This document shows, in pieces, positions 52,248-62,250 of a DNA stretch of 64,000 bases (the stretch's first letter is position 1; each line of letters starts with the position of its first letter). The notes beneath the pieces are model-generated. The model was not told the origin of the DNA and ran no database searches. It was given only the letters and a program-made list of their open reading frames with translations. The position numbers were made by a program, and so were the translations under genes. The DNA is from Agapetus fuscipes (Eukaryota; Arthropoda; Insecta; Trichoptera; Glossosomatidae). The stretch covers positions 749,001-813,000 of the forward strand of contig OX637332.1 in the NCBI GenBank assembly GCA_951799405.1. Reading direction: 5' to 3'.

Positions 52248-52512
52248 GCCTTGGGTAGAAAAGAATGGAGAATAAAATAAATGAACATTCCTGCAAACCA
52301 ATCCTAGGATTTCTGAAAGAGATTTTGTAAAATAAAAACATTGATTATCTAATTAAAGTTTTGAATAATCAACGTGATTGTCAACTTTTGTTATACATTT
52401 TGTTGCTGCTGAATACCAGGATATGAATTTGTTAAATCAGTGTCTTAGGTTCATCAACCACGATGCTTTTCAACATCCTTGGTACAAATTTGGTAGTTGG
52501 GTGTGTATTGTG
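52248..52512 (-). repeat. Repeat X, copy 2
   Basis: Inverted relative of 29691-29955 across its length (CTTGGGTAGAAAAGAATGGA, AACGTGATTGTCAACTTTTG, AATACCAGGATATGAATTTG). Confidence 0.7.
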
Positions 52513-52772
52513 CAATCTAATCTAATCTAATCTAAGTTGTAAATATATGTAACATTAAAGATTCAAATTATGTGCATTTTCTCAAGCAGACACGTATAAG
52601 ATCGCGCTGAAACATGTCGCATGTGGGCTTACAATACAAAAACCCCAATTTCAAATGAACATACACCCTGCAACTCTTGCCGTCCTTTCGTGAAACAGGG
52701 GTGACATTGGCAAAGTGAACCATTCTCTACAGCATGGGTGGTCAGCCGCATACCATCCCAAAAGTCAAGGAA
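52513..52772 (-). repeat. Module A next to X
   Basis: Tail CAATCTAATCTAATCTAATC at the X border, body, and 5' end (minus) TTCCTTGACTTTTGGGATGG. Confidence 0.85.
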
Positions 52773-53264
52773 CATGAAAAACAAAAAATGAGCTTTGTAT
52801 CCCCATAAATGTCAATTTAAAAGTTAAGATAAACTGTGGTATTATATTGTTATACGTAGATTTTCGGCAGTAACTTTGTTAAGTCCATTTTAACAGATTT
52901 AAATAAAATAAATTGTTAAAGTTCACAGTGAGTTATATTTATTAAACACGACCGGTTTCGGGACCGCAGAACATCCCATCTTCAGGTGCAAAATATAACT
53001 ATTGTCTTTTTTTAACTAACGGAATAATAACAGATCTAATCTAATCTAATCTCTACAGATGTAAATGAAAATTATTTATTAAAATTCACAGTAAGTTTTA
53101 TTTATTTGAACACGACCGATTTCGGGACCGTAGAACATCTCATCTTCAGGTAAAAATTTTTATTAGTTCACAAAATATAATAGTTATATTTTGCACCTGA
53201 AGATGGGATGTTCTGCGGTTCCGAAACCGGTCGTGTTAAATAAATAAAACTCACTGTAAACTTT

Positions 53265-53952
53265 CTTCTTTAGCCCATTTCCGTCCACTCCTGGACGAAG
53301 GCCTCCTCCATCTGTTTCCATATCGACCTGTCTTGTGCAATCTGCGTCCAGGTCGCGCCAGCATGCCGGTTCACGTCATCCTTCCATCTCAACTGTGGTC
53401 GCCCTACACTTCTCTTCGTCGTTCGAGGTCTCCAAGTCAGCATTCTTTTTGTCCATTTGTCATCCGGACTTCTGGCTACATGTCCCGCCCACTGCTATTT
53501 CTGAGTCATTACACGGTGGATTATGTCAGTGACCTTTGTATTTTCTCTCACCGTTTCATTTCTGACTCTATCTCTAAGGGAGAGTCCTAACATGGCTCTT
53601 TCCATGGCTCTTTGGGTCGTTCTTAATTTCTCGGCACTTTGTTTTGTGAGAGTTACTGTTTCTAGGCCATATGTAGCTACTGGCAACACACATAGTTCAT
53701 ACACCTTCTTTTTCAGGTTTATGGGTATTTTCCGGTTTTTTAAAATATATCCCATTTTTCCGAATGCAGCCCAGCTTAATCCAACCCTTCTTCTAAGCTC
53801 AGCAGTCTGGTTTTTCTTATCTATTCGGATACTGTGACCTAGGTATATGTATTCTTTGACATCCTCGATACTGCTGCCCTCAATCCTAATTTGAAAGTTT
53901 TGTGTGCCCATTACTTTGGTTTTTGCCAGGTTCATACTCAGTCCTACATTCT
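53265..53952 (-). mobile_element. RTE-like LINE insertion in H2
   Basis: TGTAAACTTT stands on both sides (53255-53264 and 53953-53962), a 10-bp target duplication. The inserted 688 bp contain only an RT C-terminal frame whose stop is a few bases from the 3' end. Very short 3' UTRs are common in RTE-clade LINEs. 5' truncated. Confidence 0.9.
53270..53952 (-). pseudogene. RTE-like RT C-terminus, one in-frame stop
   Basis: NVGLSMNLAKTKVM, EYIYLGHSIRIDK, VATYGLETVTLTKQSAEKL, MLGLSLRDRVRNETVRE, then TQK-stop-QWAGHVARSPDDKW, RPRTTKRSVGRPQLRWKDDV and EEAFVQEWTEMG-stop (53270-53272). The single TAG (53495-53497) stands where the family normally has Trp (KWQWAGH). The frame continues unbroken, so only one lesion is visible. 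Six residues upstream come from the flank. Confidence 0.9.
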
Positions 53953-53990
53953 TGTAAACTTTAACCAAGAATTTTCATTTACATATTCTG

Positions 53991-54404
53991 TGTTATAATT
54001 ACATTAAAAATAACAACAGAACATCATTCAAATATTTGTACGCTCAAAGCCCGGTATCCGTTGTACGCAGATAATCTGGTATCCGGTATGCTGATAATCT
54101 CGTGCCCCGGTTTTGGGTTATGCTCGTACACAGCGAGGCCTACAACGGAAATTAGCAGATTAAATCTACGGTAGACGCTGAGCCCTGCGCGATGATTATT
54201 TATGGGGACTTGATCCAGCTGCAAGGAAAGTGTGCCTGCTCCGAAATGAATCCAACCCGTTTTAATGGGGACGAACGCAGCGCACAGTAATTAATAATAA
54301 TTTATTGTGAAAATTGTGTGGCGTCCCCGGCTTAGCTAACCAGAGCCACAGGTTTCCCGAACGCAATACGGCGGGTAAAATAAAATTGATGGAGTATCGA
54401 TGCT
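53991..54404. other. Unassigned; 54040-54390 GC-richer
   Basis: CTGGTATCCGGTATGCTGAT and related words repeat imperfectly at 54047-54095. No coding or repeat assignment. Confidence 0.4.
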
Positions 54405-54645
54405 TAATCTAATGTAATCTAAGCTGCAAAAACATATATCATTTAAGATATATATTAAATGCATTCCCTTGATTTTGCGCTAACACATGCCGCATGTGGA
54501 CCTACAATATAAAACCCCAATCTCAAATGAACATAAGCCCTGCAACTCTTGCCATCCCTCCCTGAAACAGGGGTGACATTGGCAAAGTGAACCATTTTTA
54601 CAGTATGGGTGGTCAGCCGCATACCAACCTATAAGTCAAGGATGC
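54405..54645 (-). repeat. Module A, stand-alone
   Basis: TCTAATGTAATCTAAGCTGC to CCTATAAGTCAAGGA; the sequence beyond (TGCTTAAACACC) is not LINE-A UTR. Confidence 0.85.
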
Positions 54646-54677
54646 TTAAACACCCGTTTAAATCAAAATAATGATAT

Positions 54678-54955
54678 TAGGATGATTTATTTGGTGAGCG
54701 TTGTTTTTGTGTATCACACCTCAAGAGCCCTCATCGAGCTTGGTCGTCGCTGTAGAAAGCCCCAATTCTCAAGCAAGACCCAGTTGCTGTAAGGCTGGAT
54801 GATCCTTTAGTGACCGGTCTTTGGTAAAGGTTTTGTTTTTTTATAGCATACTTGAAAATATAAAATGGTTTATTTTTTGGTATTCCGCCGGGATACGAAC
54901 CCACAACTTTCCATTTACGAGTCAGAAGCGTTAACCACTAGACTATGGACCGGTA
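54678..54955 (-). repeat. SINE-D1 copy
   Basis: Tail GATTTATTTGGTGAGCGTTG, body, B box (minus) GGGTTCGTATCCCGG, head to ACCGGTCCATAGTCTAGTGG. Confidence 0.85.
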
Positions 54956-55119
54956 TTTTGTGACTAACGTTTCGTCAGTGGCTGTGGTTGACTTCATCTG
55001 AGTATATTTTGCAACTTAAAAAAAAATATATGAAAACAAACACTGTTTAATTATATTATTTAGTTTGACCGGTTAGCCAAAAAAAATGGAGCTGTTTTTA
55101 CTTGACTATAAGTACAGTC
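54956..55119. other. No feature recognised
   Basis: Short AT-rich spacer. Confidence 0.4.
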
Positions 55120-55345
55120 TTATATATAGGTTGGTATGAGACTATAAAAGTGTTTTACTTTGCCACTTCCACCCTTGTTTCAGGGAAGGTTGGCAGAAGT
55201 TGCAGTGTTATGTTCATTTAATATTTGAAGTTTAATTTGTAAAAACACACTTGAAATCGCAAGCTTACATGTGTTTTCTTGTAAGAATGCATTCAAGGTG
55301 AATCTTTAATGGAAATATACATTATTTCTAATCTAATGTAACTAG
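55120..55345 (+). repeat. Module A, old copy
   Basis: TATAGGTTGGTATGAGACTA, CCACCCTTGTTTCAGGGAAG, AATGCATTCAAGGTGAATCT; strongly diverged. Confidence 0.7.
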
Positions 55346-55462
55346 AATATAGATTTTTTTACTTGGATGTTTGTCAGGTTTCATCACTGCATAGCTTATT
55401 TTAAAAAAACACGTAAAACATATTAAAGTGCGAGCTATTTTTAATACTTTCTAAATCGAAGC

Positions 55463-55669
55463 GTGCCATACAACTCGATTCCCATCGGCTTCCCTTTTAA
55501 AATGAGGCAACAAAGTAGTTAAAAAATATAGGCACAAAGTAAAAAAATATATTTACAACCAAAGAAACAATACGTATTTTTTCCCCCATTTAAACCATGC
55601 AGTCTACTTTATTATCATTTTTGCCTCATTTTAAAAGGGAAACCGATGGGAATCGAGTTGTATGGCACC
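55463..55669. mobile_element. Fold-back N, ~49-bp arms
   Basis: GTGCCATACAACTCGATTCC...TTTTAAAATGAGGCAA (55463-55510) is inverted at 55621-55669 with one mismatch seen. The interior is AT-rich. A single N end also lies near 10335. Confidence 0.8.
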
Positions 55670-55800
55670 CTTCGCAACTGCTGACAGTAGTCTAGTACCT
55701 ACAAATACAAATATTGCGTGATTAAAGAAAACTAATATCAATAATACAAATCATCTTTCACGTGGCCTTATAACTTTTGTTTACTTAAAGTCAAAATTTA

Positions 55801-56060
55801 AATTCCTTGACTTATAGGTTGGTATGCGGCTGACCACCCATGCTGTAGAAAATGCTTCATTTTGCCAATGTCACCACTGTTTCAGGGAATATCGGCAGGA
55901 GTTGCAGAGTGTATGCCCATTTAAGATTTGGGTTTTTACGTTGTAGGTTCACATGCGGCATGCTCAAGCGCGAATTTGTACGTGTCTGCTTGTAAAAATG
56001 CATGTAATGTGAATCCCCAATGCTACATATCTTTGCAACTTAGATTAGATTAGATTAGAA
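55801..56060 (+). repeat. Module A copy
   Basis: AATTCCTTGACTTATAGGTT to CTTAGATTAGATTAGATTAG. Confidence 0.88.
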
Positions 56061-56574
56061 AATACGCAGTCTTATCAACGTTCTAATGCACCCATAAAGG
56101 CTTCACTGTAAGCCTGATTGCTATGAAAAGCTTAACTGTGTTCATTACTGATCAATTGATTTGAAACGTGGAGGAAGTTTTGAAGCCAATAAACTAAGAA
56201 ACACTGCATTGGGAAGATTTGTTGAAGCGCTGCACTTTTGGGAAAAGGTGAAGGGATTTCTTTCTCCCCTTTCACTTGTTTTCTCATAAGGGAGAGAGAC
56301 TTTCTGCCCCTCTCTCTGTTTCTCCCCATTTTGAAGAACCTTGTTCTTCTGAGAGGTTGAGTTTCAAGTACACTCCAGACTAGGAGTCATCATTAGTACT
56401 TTATTACACTCAAATGTCTCCGTTTTGGAAAGAAAGGTATACATCACAAAACTTTACCTCAAGTAGAAATTATCGTATGAGTATTTTTTTCAATCGCTTG
56501 AATAAATAAAAATGTACAAAAAAAGATTCCTTTCGATTTTTACAAAATTTCGACGACGATCTATCGACGGGCCA
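56061..56574. other. No gene recognised
   Basis: Unassigned; no repeat identified. Confidence 0.4.
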
Positions 56575-57055
56575 TCGCAAACGCAACTACGCTACACATA
56601 GAGTTAAACTCATTGCCGCGTGCTCCCCAAACGAGTCGTATGTGTGAAGCGGAATTAATATATTTTTACAAGGAAGGGAGCCGGCTTTACGTCAATCACA
56701 GTAAAAAAGAATTTTCAAGCTTCCGAAGGGACAGGTAGTATTTTTTTTGTAAAAGCTGAGTATTTAGTACAATTTATTTTTTTATATTTTGTGTTGTTTG
56801 TGTATTAACACTGTGAAAATTCATTTTGTTTCAATTTATAATTTTTGGATGAAATTTTTCAAGCAAAACACTGTTTATTTTCACTATAGATTTTATTTAA
56901 AAGATTAAAATCTTTAAAACAAAATTATATTTATTTATTTTTTTGTTTTGAGCTTGAAATAAACACCGGAACGGAAGATCATTTAGTGAGATTCGAACCC
57001 GAGCTCTCGGCATGAAATGCTAGCAACCTACCTAATGAGCTATCCACCGGACAAT
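56575..57055 (-). repeat. SINE-C split by an AT-rich insertion
   Basis: 3' side CAAACGCAACTACGCTACAC, then CGCGTGCTCCCCAAACG; head (minus) GTGGATAGCTCATTAGGTAG and GGGTTCGAATCTCAC. About 56770-56945 is extra DNA with ATTAACACTGTGAAAATTCA, resembling an M end. Confidence 0.7.
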
Positions 57056-57413
57056 ATATCGGACCAGATATAATCCTAAAGATATCGTAGGAGCTCCGAG
57101 TAGAACCCAACACGGCTGTTTCGATCCTCAGTAATGAGGCAAACGACCCGAGAAGCTGAGTTTTAATAATATCATGTATAAAGTCAATACGCTTTGCGCT
57201 CTTCCTATGGGGCGGGCTAATGCGCCCAGATCCGTCCTTTCTAAGGATCAATTTCACTTTGGTCCTTATCTGGCCCACAAGCCACGATAAGCCTGTAAAA
57301 ACAACGAGCTTAAGGTGGGCCAAACGCTCCGGTGCTGAGACAGCAAGATGGAGGTATTGAAGCTCATAAGCCAATCTCATTTATTTTGTATCAAATTCTT
57401 GCTTGGAATATTT
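57056..57413. other. Unassigned GC-richer DNA
   Basis: Moderately GC-rich, open on minus up to 133 codons through the SINE-C head; no recognised protein. Confidence 0.4.
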
Positions 57414-57531
57414 GTCAACGACGATACCATGTTGAAAGCACCGGTTCTCATCAGATCACCGAAGTTAAGCAACATTGGGCGCGGATGCTACTTGGATGGG
57501 TGACCGCTTAGGTACACCGCGTGTCGTTGGC
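57414..57531 (+). repeat. 5S rRNA-like head of SINE-D2
   Basis: 118 nt: GTCAACGACGATACCATGTT, CACCGGTTCTCATCAGATCA, CCGAAGTTAAGCAACATTGG, GCGCGG, CTACTTGGATGGGTGACCGC, ACACCGCGTGTCGTTGGC. This is end-to-end like animal 5S rRNA with a few changes. The pol III internal control region is largely kept. Because it runs straight into the tRNA-like SINE head, it is a SINE part rather than a 5S gene. Confidence 0.85.
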
Positions 57532-57857
57532 ATTTCTTGGACCGGCCCGTAGTCCAGTGGCAACAATTCGGACTCGTGAATGGAAGGTTGTGGATTCGGA
57601 TCCCGGCGGAGCACGAAAAATATACCATTTATATTTCCAAATATGCTCTTCGCTGGGTTGAAAAAATTCATAAAACATTTACCAAAGACCGGTCACTAAA
57701 ATGGTTCATCCAGCCTTAAAGCAACTGGTTCTTGCTTGAGTATTGGCGCTTTGTAGAGACGACCAAGCTCGTACACCTCTGCGGCACTACAACAAGTGAC
57801 CCATAGAATCTTTAGAATCTAGGGAGTCTCCCGCACAGGATTTCTTTAAAAAAAGTA
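57414..57857 (+). repeat. SINE-D2, complete 5S-tRNA chimera
   Basis: Order: 5S-like (57414-57531), linker ATTTCTTGGACCGG, tRNA-like head (AGTCCAGTGGCAACAATTCG; GGATTCGGATCCCGG B box), body (GCTCTTCGCTGGGTTGAAAA, GGCGCTTTGTAGAGACGACC), D2 tail (GCGGCACTACAACAAGTGAC, GTCTCCCGCACAGGATTTCT), short A-run. About 440 bp; the only end-to-end copy here. Confidence 0.85.
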
Positions 57858-57904
57858 AGCAAGTGATTTCATAACGCAATTTAAAAAAAAAATGCAACTA
57901 AGCT

Positions 57905-58165
57905 TCACATCTAGTGCAACTTCGTCATAAATTTATTTTTACAGATAAGGAGTCATCCACTTCACTTGATGTGGCAGCTTCCTAGCTCACACATTCTGTT
58001 CACATTTATTGTGGAGAACTTGTACCTAAGTGTTTTTATTTAGGGTTTGAAACAAACACTCAAACGGGAAGTCATTTATGACACCCTTGCTGCAGATTAA
58101 ACCTTGGCTTTCTGGTATGGAACCTAAGCCTCCTACCAACTTATTTATCGACCAGTCCCTGATTA
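57905..58165 (-). repeat. SINE-C, very old copy
   Basis: ATTTATTTTTACAGATAAGG, CACTTCACTTGATGTGG, GGTTTGAAACAAACACTCAA, AAACGGGAAGTCATTTATGA and the decayed head (CCTACCAACTTATTTATCGA). Confidence 0.65.
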
Positions 58166-58230
58166 TAACAATATGCAATAAAGTTTAAAACTTTCACTTT
58201 CATGGCCGGTTTTAATAAAAAATAAATCAA

Positions 58231-58594
58231 TTTTGTGTTCTTTCGGGTTTTACCATGTTCTACTTACAGCTCCCACATCTGCCGACGTTTCGCTTTCACG
58301 AGCAGAAAGCATCTTCAAGGGAAGTTTACAAAGCGACGCGCGTTGGTGTAAACTGACTCACCATTCCCACCCTCCGTCACACTTACCCCCCCCCCCCCCA
58401 CCCAGATCGAAAGTAGAGGAGAACAACGCATCGCATTCCCAATCAGTTTACACCAACGCGCGTCCGCGAAGACAACGAAAACCGTCACGGCGCTTTGAAA
58501 ACTCGCCTTGAAGATGCTTTCTGCTCGTGAAAGCGAAACGTCGGCAGATGTGGGAGCTGCAAGTGGAACATGGTTAAACCCGAAAGAACACAAA
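58231..58594. mobile_element. Fold-back P, ~90-bp terminal inverted repeats
   Basis: Left 58231-58320 (TTTTGTGTTCTTTCGGGTTT...AAGCATCTTCAAGG) and right 58506-58594 are inverted copies with few differences. Each arm carries the hammerhead-like core, so cores face each other. Inside, 22-bp arms (58335-58356 and 58443-58464) are perfectly inverted around a C-tract (58387-58400). 364 bp, no reading frame. Confidence 0.85.
58507..58545 (+). ncRNA. Hammerhead-like core in P
   Basis: TTGAAGA (first C of CTGAAGA replaced), extra T, 6-bp stem GCTTTC (58516-58521)/GAAAGC (58529-58534), GAAA (58535-58538), CG, then TC. The left arm repeats it on the minus strand. Confidence 0.45.
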
Positions 58595-59356
58595 AGTGAT
58601 ATATTTATTAATATGCAAAAATAATAATAAATGCTTAATAAATATTGAAAAATTAAAATGGTACAAATAAATGGTATAAATGCTTAATGTAAAACTTTTT
58701 TTTTTTCATCTTCAAATTTTACTCCCCCCCCCTCAATATTTAATTTAAATTTGAAATAAAAGATTCCGAGTGGTTGGACAGATTTAAAATCCCCGCAATG
58801 TGTAATGTCATCTTACACTTGAGAGATTTCCGTTCTTGACTCGAAAATTACACTAAACGACGTCTCACTGCACACAATATTCATAATTGCGAAACTGCGA
58901 TAAATGAAAAAAATATTATATGTTTTCGCGTTAAATTTAAATATGAAAATCAATATTTACTTTAGTTAAAGTAAAAGTAAAATTTAAATGTACGATTAAA
59001 CAAGTTCACTTTTTTTTTCTAAGCTTCTACTTTTTACAAAGTAATTTCATTACTTAAAACACTTTTTTTTAATTTTACAAACCATTCTACAGAATACCAA
59101 TTTCCTATATTTGAGACACTGTCTTTTTTTCACTTTTAGTTTATGGTTTACAAATTACAAAGGTTTTCAGTCTTCAGATCAATGAGAAACTTCAAAATCC
59201 TATTGACAATAATCTGATTTACTAAACTATAAAATTATGTGTAACTAAAGGATAATGTCAAAAAATTGTAAATACAGATGAATATTTTGTAAATGCATTT
59301 TGTTGTCGCAAAACAACATCAAAAAATAGAATGGCTTGATAAAAAAAAGTGAAAAA
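58595..59356. other. No gene recognised
   Basis: Very AT-rich; nothing supported. Confidence 0.45.
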
Positions 59357-59755
59357 GTGGTGACATTGGCAAAATGAAAGATTTTTTACAGTATCGGTTT
59401 TTGATGTCCATACATATTATTATTTATTGATTCAAACAAAAAATGTAATGTGTCGTGAATGTTCCTTGCCTTATAGGTTGGTATGCGGCTGACTACCCAT
59501 GCTGTAAAAATGGTTCACTTTGCCAATGTCACCCCTGTTTCAGAGAAGAACGGCGAGAGTTGGAGGGTGTATGTCCACGTGAGATTTGGTTTTTATGTTG
59601 TAGGTTCACATGAGGCATGTGCAAGCGCGAACTTGTACGTGTCTGCTTGTGAAAATGCATGTAATGTGAATCTCCAATGTAAAATATATTTACAACTTAG
59701 ATTAGATTAATTATTAGATCATTGGTCAGTCTCATACCAACCTATTAATAAAGAA
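59357..59755. repeat. Module A (minus) split by LINE-A (plus)
   Basis: 59357-59395 (GGTGACATTGGCAAAATGAA, TTTTTTACAGTATCGG) and 59722-59755 (TTGGTCAGTCTCATACCAAC) are the two sides of one minus module A. Between them lies a plus LINE-A end (UTR TTTTTGATGTCCATACATAT, full module A, GATTAGATTA tail to 59708). Confidence 0.8.
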
Positions 59756-60489
59756 ACATTAATTCTTTTATATCAAAATTGCAAGCCTAGAGTAGGTGTA
59801 AATAAATTAAATGGCTTATAAATTGATGCGACAAAAATTAACTATGTCTTTTATTTATTAACAAAAAAACGTAAAGATTTTTTTTTATGAAAACCTGTAG
59901 AATGTAATATTTAATTTTTCGACTCGGAGCTTTTGACTAAAGCAATGTCAACAAGTGCATTTTAATTAAAACATTTTATTACTGTCGTTTCTTCTGCAAC
60001 TCACATGTCCGCGAGGTAAGTTCAAAGCCATGCCTAATTAAAAACGCATCCGGCACGGCAGACTCCATATTTACATTCTCATAGTATTAAATTTAATAAA
60101 ATATGAAGTTTGTTATAAACTTGTGTCTTTATGATTTTGTGCTAATGAAAAAAAAACAGTGTCGTTTAAAATAAAATGTAAAAAGCTTTATGAAATAATT
60201 ATTCGTATCATCGTTAGTTACAGCCAAGCTCATGCAGTCAGGAATTGAGGTAGACAAAATTGTGATGTCACACGGGAAAAAAAGCCATATAATGTTTACT
60301 TATTGGTTGCTACACGATGGTCAGATGATATTAAAAGAGTAGCTGGTGACTGGTTGCAGAAAGCCCAGGACAGAGACGATATGGGGGAGGCCTATGTCCA
60401 GCAGTCGACAAGAAGTGGCTGATTAAGTAAGTAAGTATTGGTTGCAAAGAACCCTAATTCTATAGAAGCCTTGACCAGTCGAGAAAATT
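59756..60489. other. No gene recognised; RT scrap possible
   Basis: 60320-60420 reads on + like RTWSDDIKRVAGDWLQKAQD and GEAYVQQ-type words (TGGTCAGATGATATTAAAAG, AGCAGTCGACAAGAAGTGGC), close to the last part of the RT relic at 53270-53510. Probably the tip of another RTE-like LINE ending near TGGCTGATTAAGTAAGTAAG. The rest is AT-rich. Confidence 0.5.
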
Positions 60490-60727
60490 AGGAAGCGTGA
60501 AAGGAAAAAGAGGTAAGGGACGACCAAGAAAAGTATGGGGTGTTCAGATTGAGGAGATTGTGAAAGAATGGATTGTACAAACCGAGCGTAAAATAAGAAA
60601 ATGCATGAAAAAAGTGATGGATATGAATGCATTGAAAGAGGTATGTAAGGATAGAAAGCAAAGAAGGCAGCTATGCAGAGGCTCTGGCCACCCCTAGCGG
60701 AATGGCGACAGAGTTACAGTTACAGTT
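60490..60727 (+). pseudogene. LINE-B RT C-terminus and 3' end
   Basis: In frame: GSVKGKRGKGRPRKVWGVQI, EEIVKEWIVQTERKIRKCMK, KVMDMNALKEVCKDRKQRRQ, LCRGSGHP-stop. It is followed by GGAATGGCGACAGAGTTACA and GTTACAG repeats. Best-kept LINE-B C-terminus here; the stop lies about 30 bp from the 3' end. Confidence 0.88.
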
Positions 60728-61344
60728 GTGCTGCGTCGATTTTTAATTATTTTTCACCCATTTTTTTTTTCATGCATGTTTATCATGTACGTATTGAGAG
60801 CCCAGATTTTTGAAAGTCTGAATTGGCACACAAATCCTACAGGCAGTATCGGGAAGGTGGGCAATGTTTGTGTCAATATATTCAAGTATACACGGTCTAA
60901 ATATGACGCAGAGCTCGGGCGAGAGTGCGAATGGATGTTTTTTTTTTTCATTCTTGGGCCAAACAATATCTCATTGAAGCATCCGAAATAACTCACGCCC
61001 CTAAAATCTAAAATATTGGCAATCGGGCATTTTTTGCAACGCGCGCGTTCCGAACGTAAAGTGAAAGCACGAGCTTGGGGGGGGGGAAGGTGGGGGGGGG
61101 AGGGGGGCAGGGCAAGCGAGTGGAAAAAACACAGCCGTTTTCAAACTGAAAAAAATAAAACTTTTTCTGTGTAAATTGAATGCGAAATAAGCAAAAACAA
61201 TCGAATCAAATCAAATTATTTTTGCAAAATTTATGTTCGGAATCTCTTGATGATTTCTCTTCAGTTTCAGGAGTGGTTATTTTGTGGCTTTTTACTTTCA
61301 CTGATGAGTTGAACAACCTTACACCAAAATGCATCTGAATTTAA
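60728..61344. other. No gene; G-rich tract 61076-61110
   Basis: 61076-61110 is almost all G with short A/T/C breaks and could form G-quadruplexes. Otherwise unassigned. Confidence 0.5.
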
Positions 61345-61600
61345 AAAATGTAATTTGTTGTGTATGTATGCGGCTGACCACCCATGTTGTAGAAAATGGT
61401 TCACTTTGCCAATGTCACCCCTGTTTCAGGGAAGGTCGACAGGAGTTGCAGGGTGTATGTCCATGTGAGATTCGGGTTTTTATATTGTAGGAGCACATGC
61501 GGCATGTTTAAGCGCGAACTTGTGCATGTCTGTTTGTGAAAGTGCATATAATGTGAATCTTTAATGTTACATATATTTTGCAACTTAGATTAGATTAGAA
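61345..61600 (+). repeat. LINE-A tip plus module A
   Basis: AAAAATGTAATTTGTTGTGT (UTR) then GCGGCTGACCACCCATGTTG; the first part of module A (TTCCTTGACTTATAGGTTGG) is deleted. Tail CAACTTAGATTAGATTAGA. Confidence 0.85.
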
Positions 61601-62040
61601 TCAATTTTGTTAGCGTAAGTTAATCTTGTAGTTCAGATCTTCGTTTTCGTTTAAAAAGTATTTTTTTTCACGTAAATTTCAATTATAATTTAATATTTTT
61701 CTAAGAAAAAATAATTGTTTTATTTGACAAAACCCCTGAGAAAGCTCGAAATTACAAATATTATTTTGCTGTAAGCCACGTGAGAGTTGAAAAAAACAAT
61801 ATACCATCAGGAAGTCATATAAAAAAAATATAATGCTACAAAAATAGCTAACGTTTTTATTTATTTACTCTGAATAGGATGAGATTCAAAGCTATACAAA
61901 ATCTGTACAACTCCAGTCGGTGACTCATATATTTTTTTGGAAGCAAAACCATCTGTTGCCGCGTAGTGTTTTATCACCGTTTGGGAACACTTTTTCTCCC
62001 CATCTGATTCTAACCCTAGCGCAAATTGCCCTAATTAATC
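61601..62040. other. No gene recognised
   Basis: AT-rich, unassigned. Confidence 0.4.
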
Positions 62041-62250
62041 CAATTTGAAACAAATTTCATCTCGCGCCGGCATCAAAAGACGACAACGGGCCGAGGATCG
62101 GATGATATCCAATTTGTCGGAGAGGCCGGGACCCGGACTAACCGCGTTAGCTGTGACTGCTGTGACCGGGGCAGATCAGCTGGTGGCGGACACACTAGTG
62201 GCCATGAGTAAACACAAACTGAAGCTCTTGGATGCAAAACTTTAAAACCA
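62041..62250 (+). other. Orphan GC-rich open segment
   Basis: An open stretch (62045-62245, 66 codons) with ISNLSERPGPGLTALAVTAV and VADTLVAMSKHKLKLLDAKL. Composition differs from its flanks and it has no partner here. I do not recognise it; it could be a host exon or chance. Confidence 0.25.

Larger units (their letters stand above)
52860..53990. mobile_element. Fold-back H2 cluster, split by an RTE LINE
   Basis: Three H cores (52955-52990 minus, 53110-53155 minus, 53185-53240 plus) with their arms. The last arm is cut at 53264 and resumes at 53963 (AACCAAGAATTTTCATTTAC). An internal TCTAATCTAATCTAATC at 53034 looks like a bare module A tail. In the plus core the stem II pair GGGA/TTCC holds by a G-U pair. 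Confidence 0.7.

Noticed and set aside
53333..53590. Two overlapping plus-strand open frames
   Set aside because: Antisense to the RTE RT relic.
57414..57531. Free 5S rRNA gene
   Set aside because: No T-run terminator follows; it continues into a SINE, and a second copy has the same junction.
57540..57612. Possible tRNA gene
   Set aside because: It is the SINE-D2 tRNA-like head, present in about a dozen copies.
58387..58400. C-tract as an assembly gap artefact
   Set aside because: It lies in the centre of a well-formed inverted repeat, so it is probably genuine, though its length may be uncertain.
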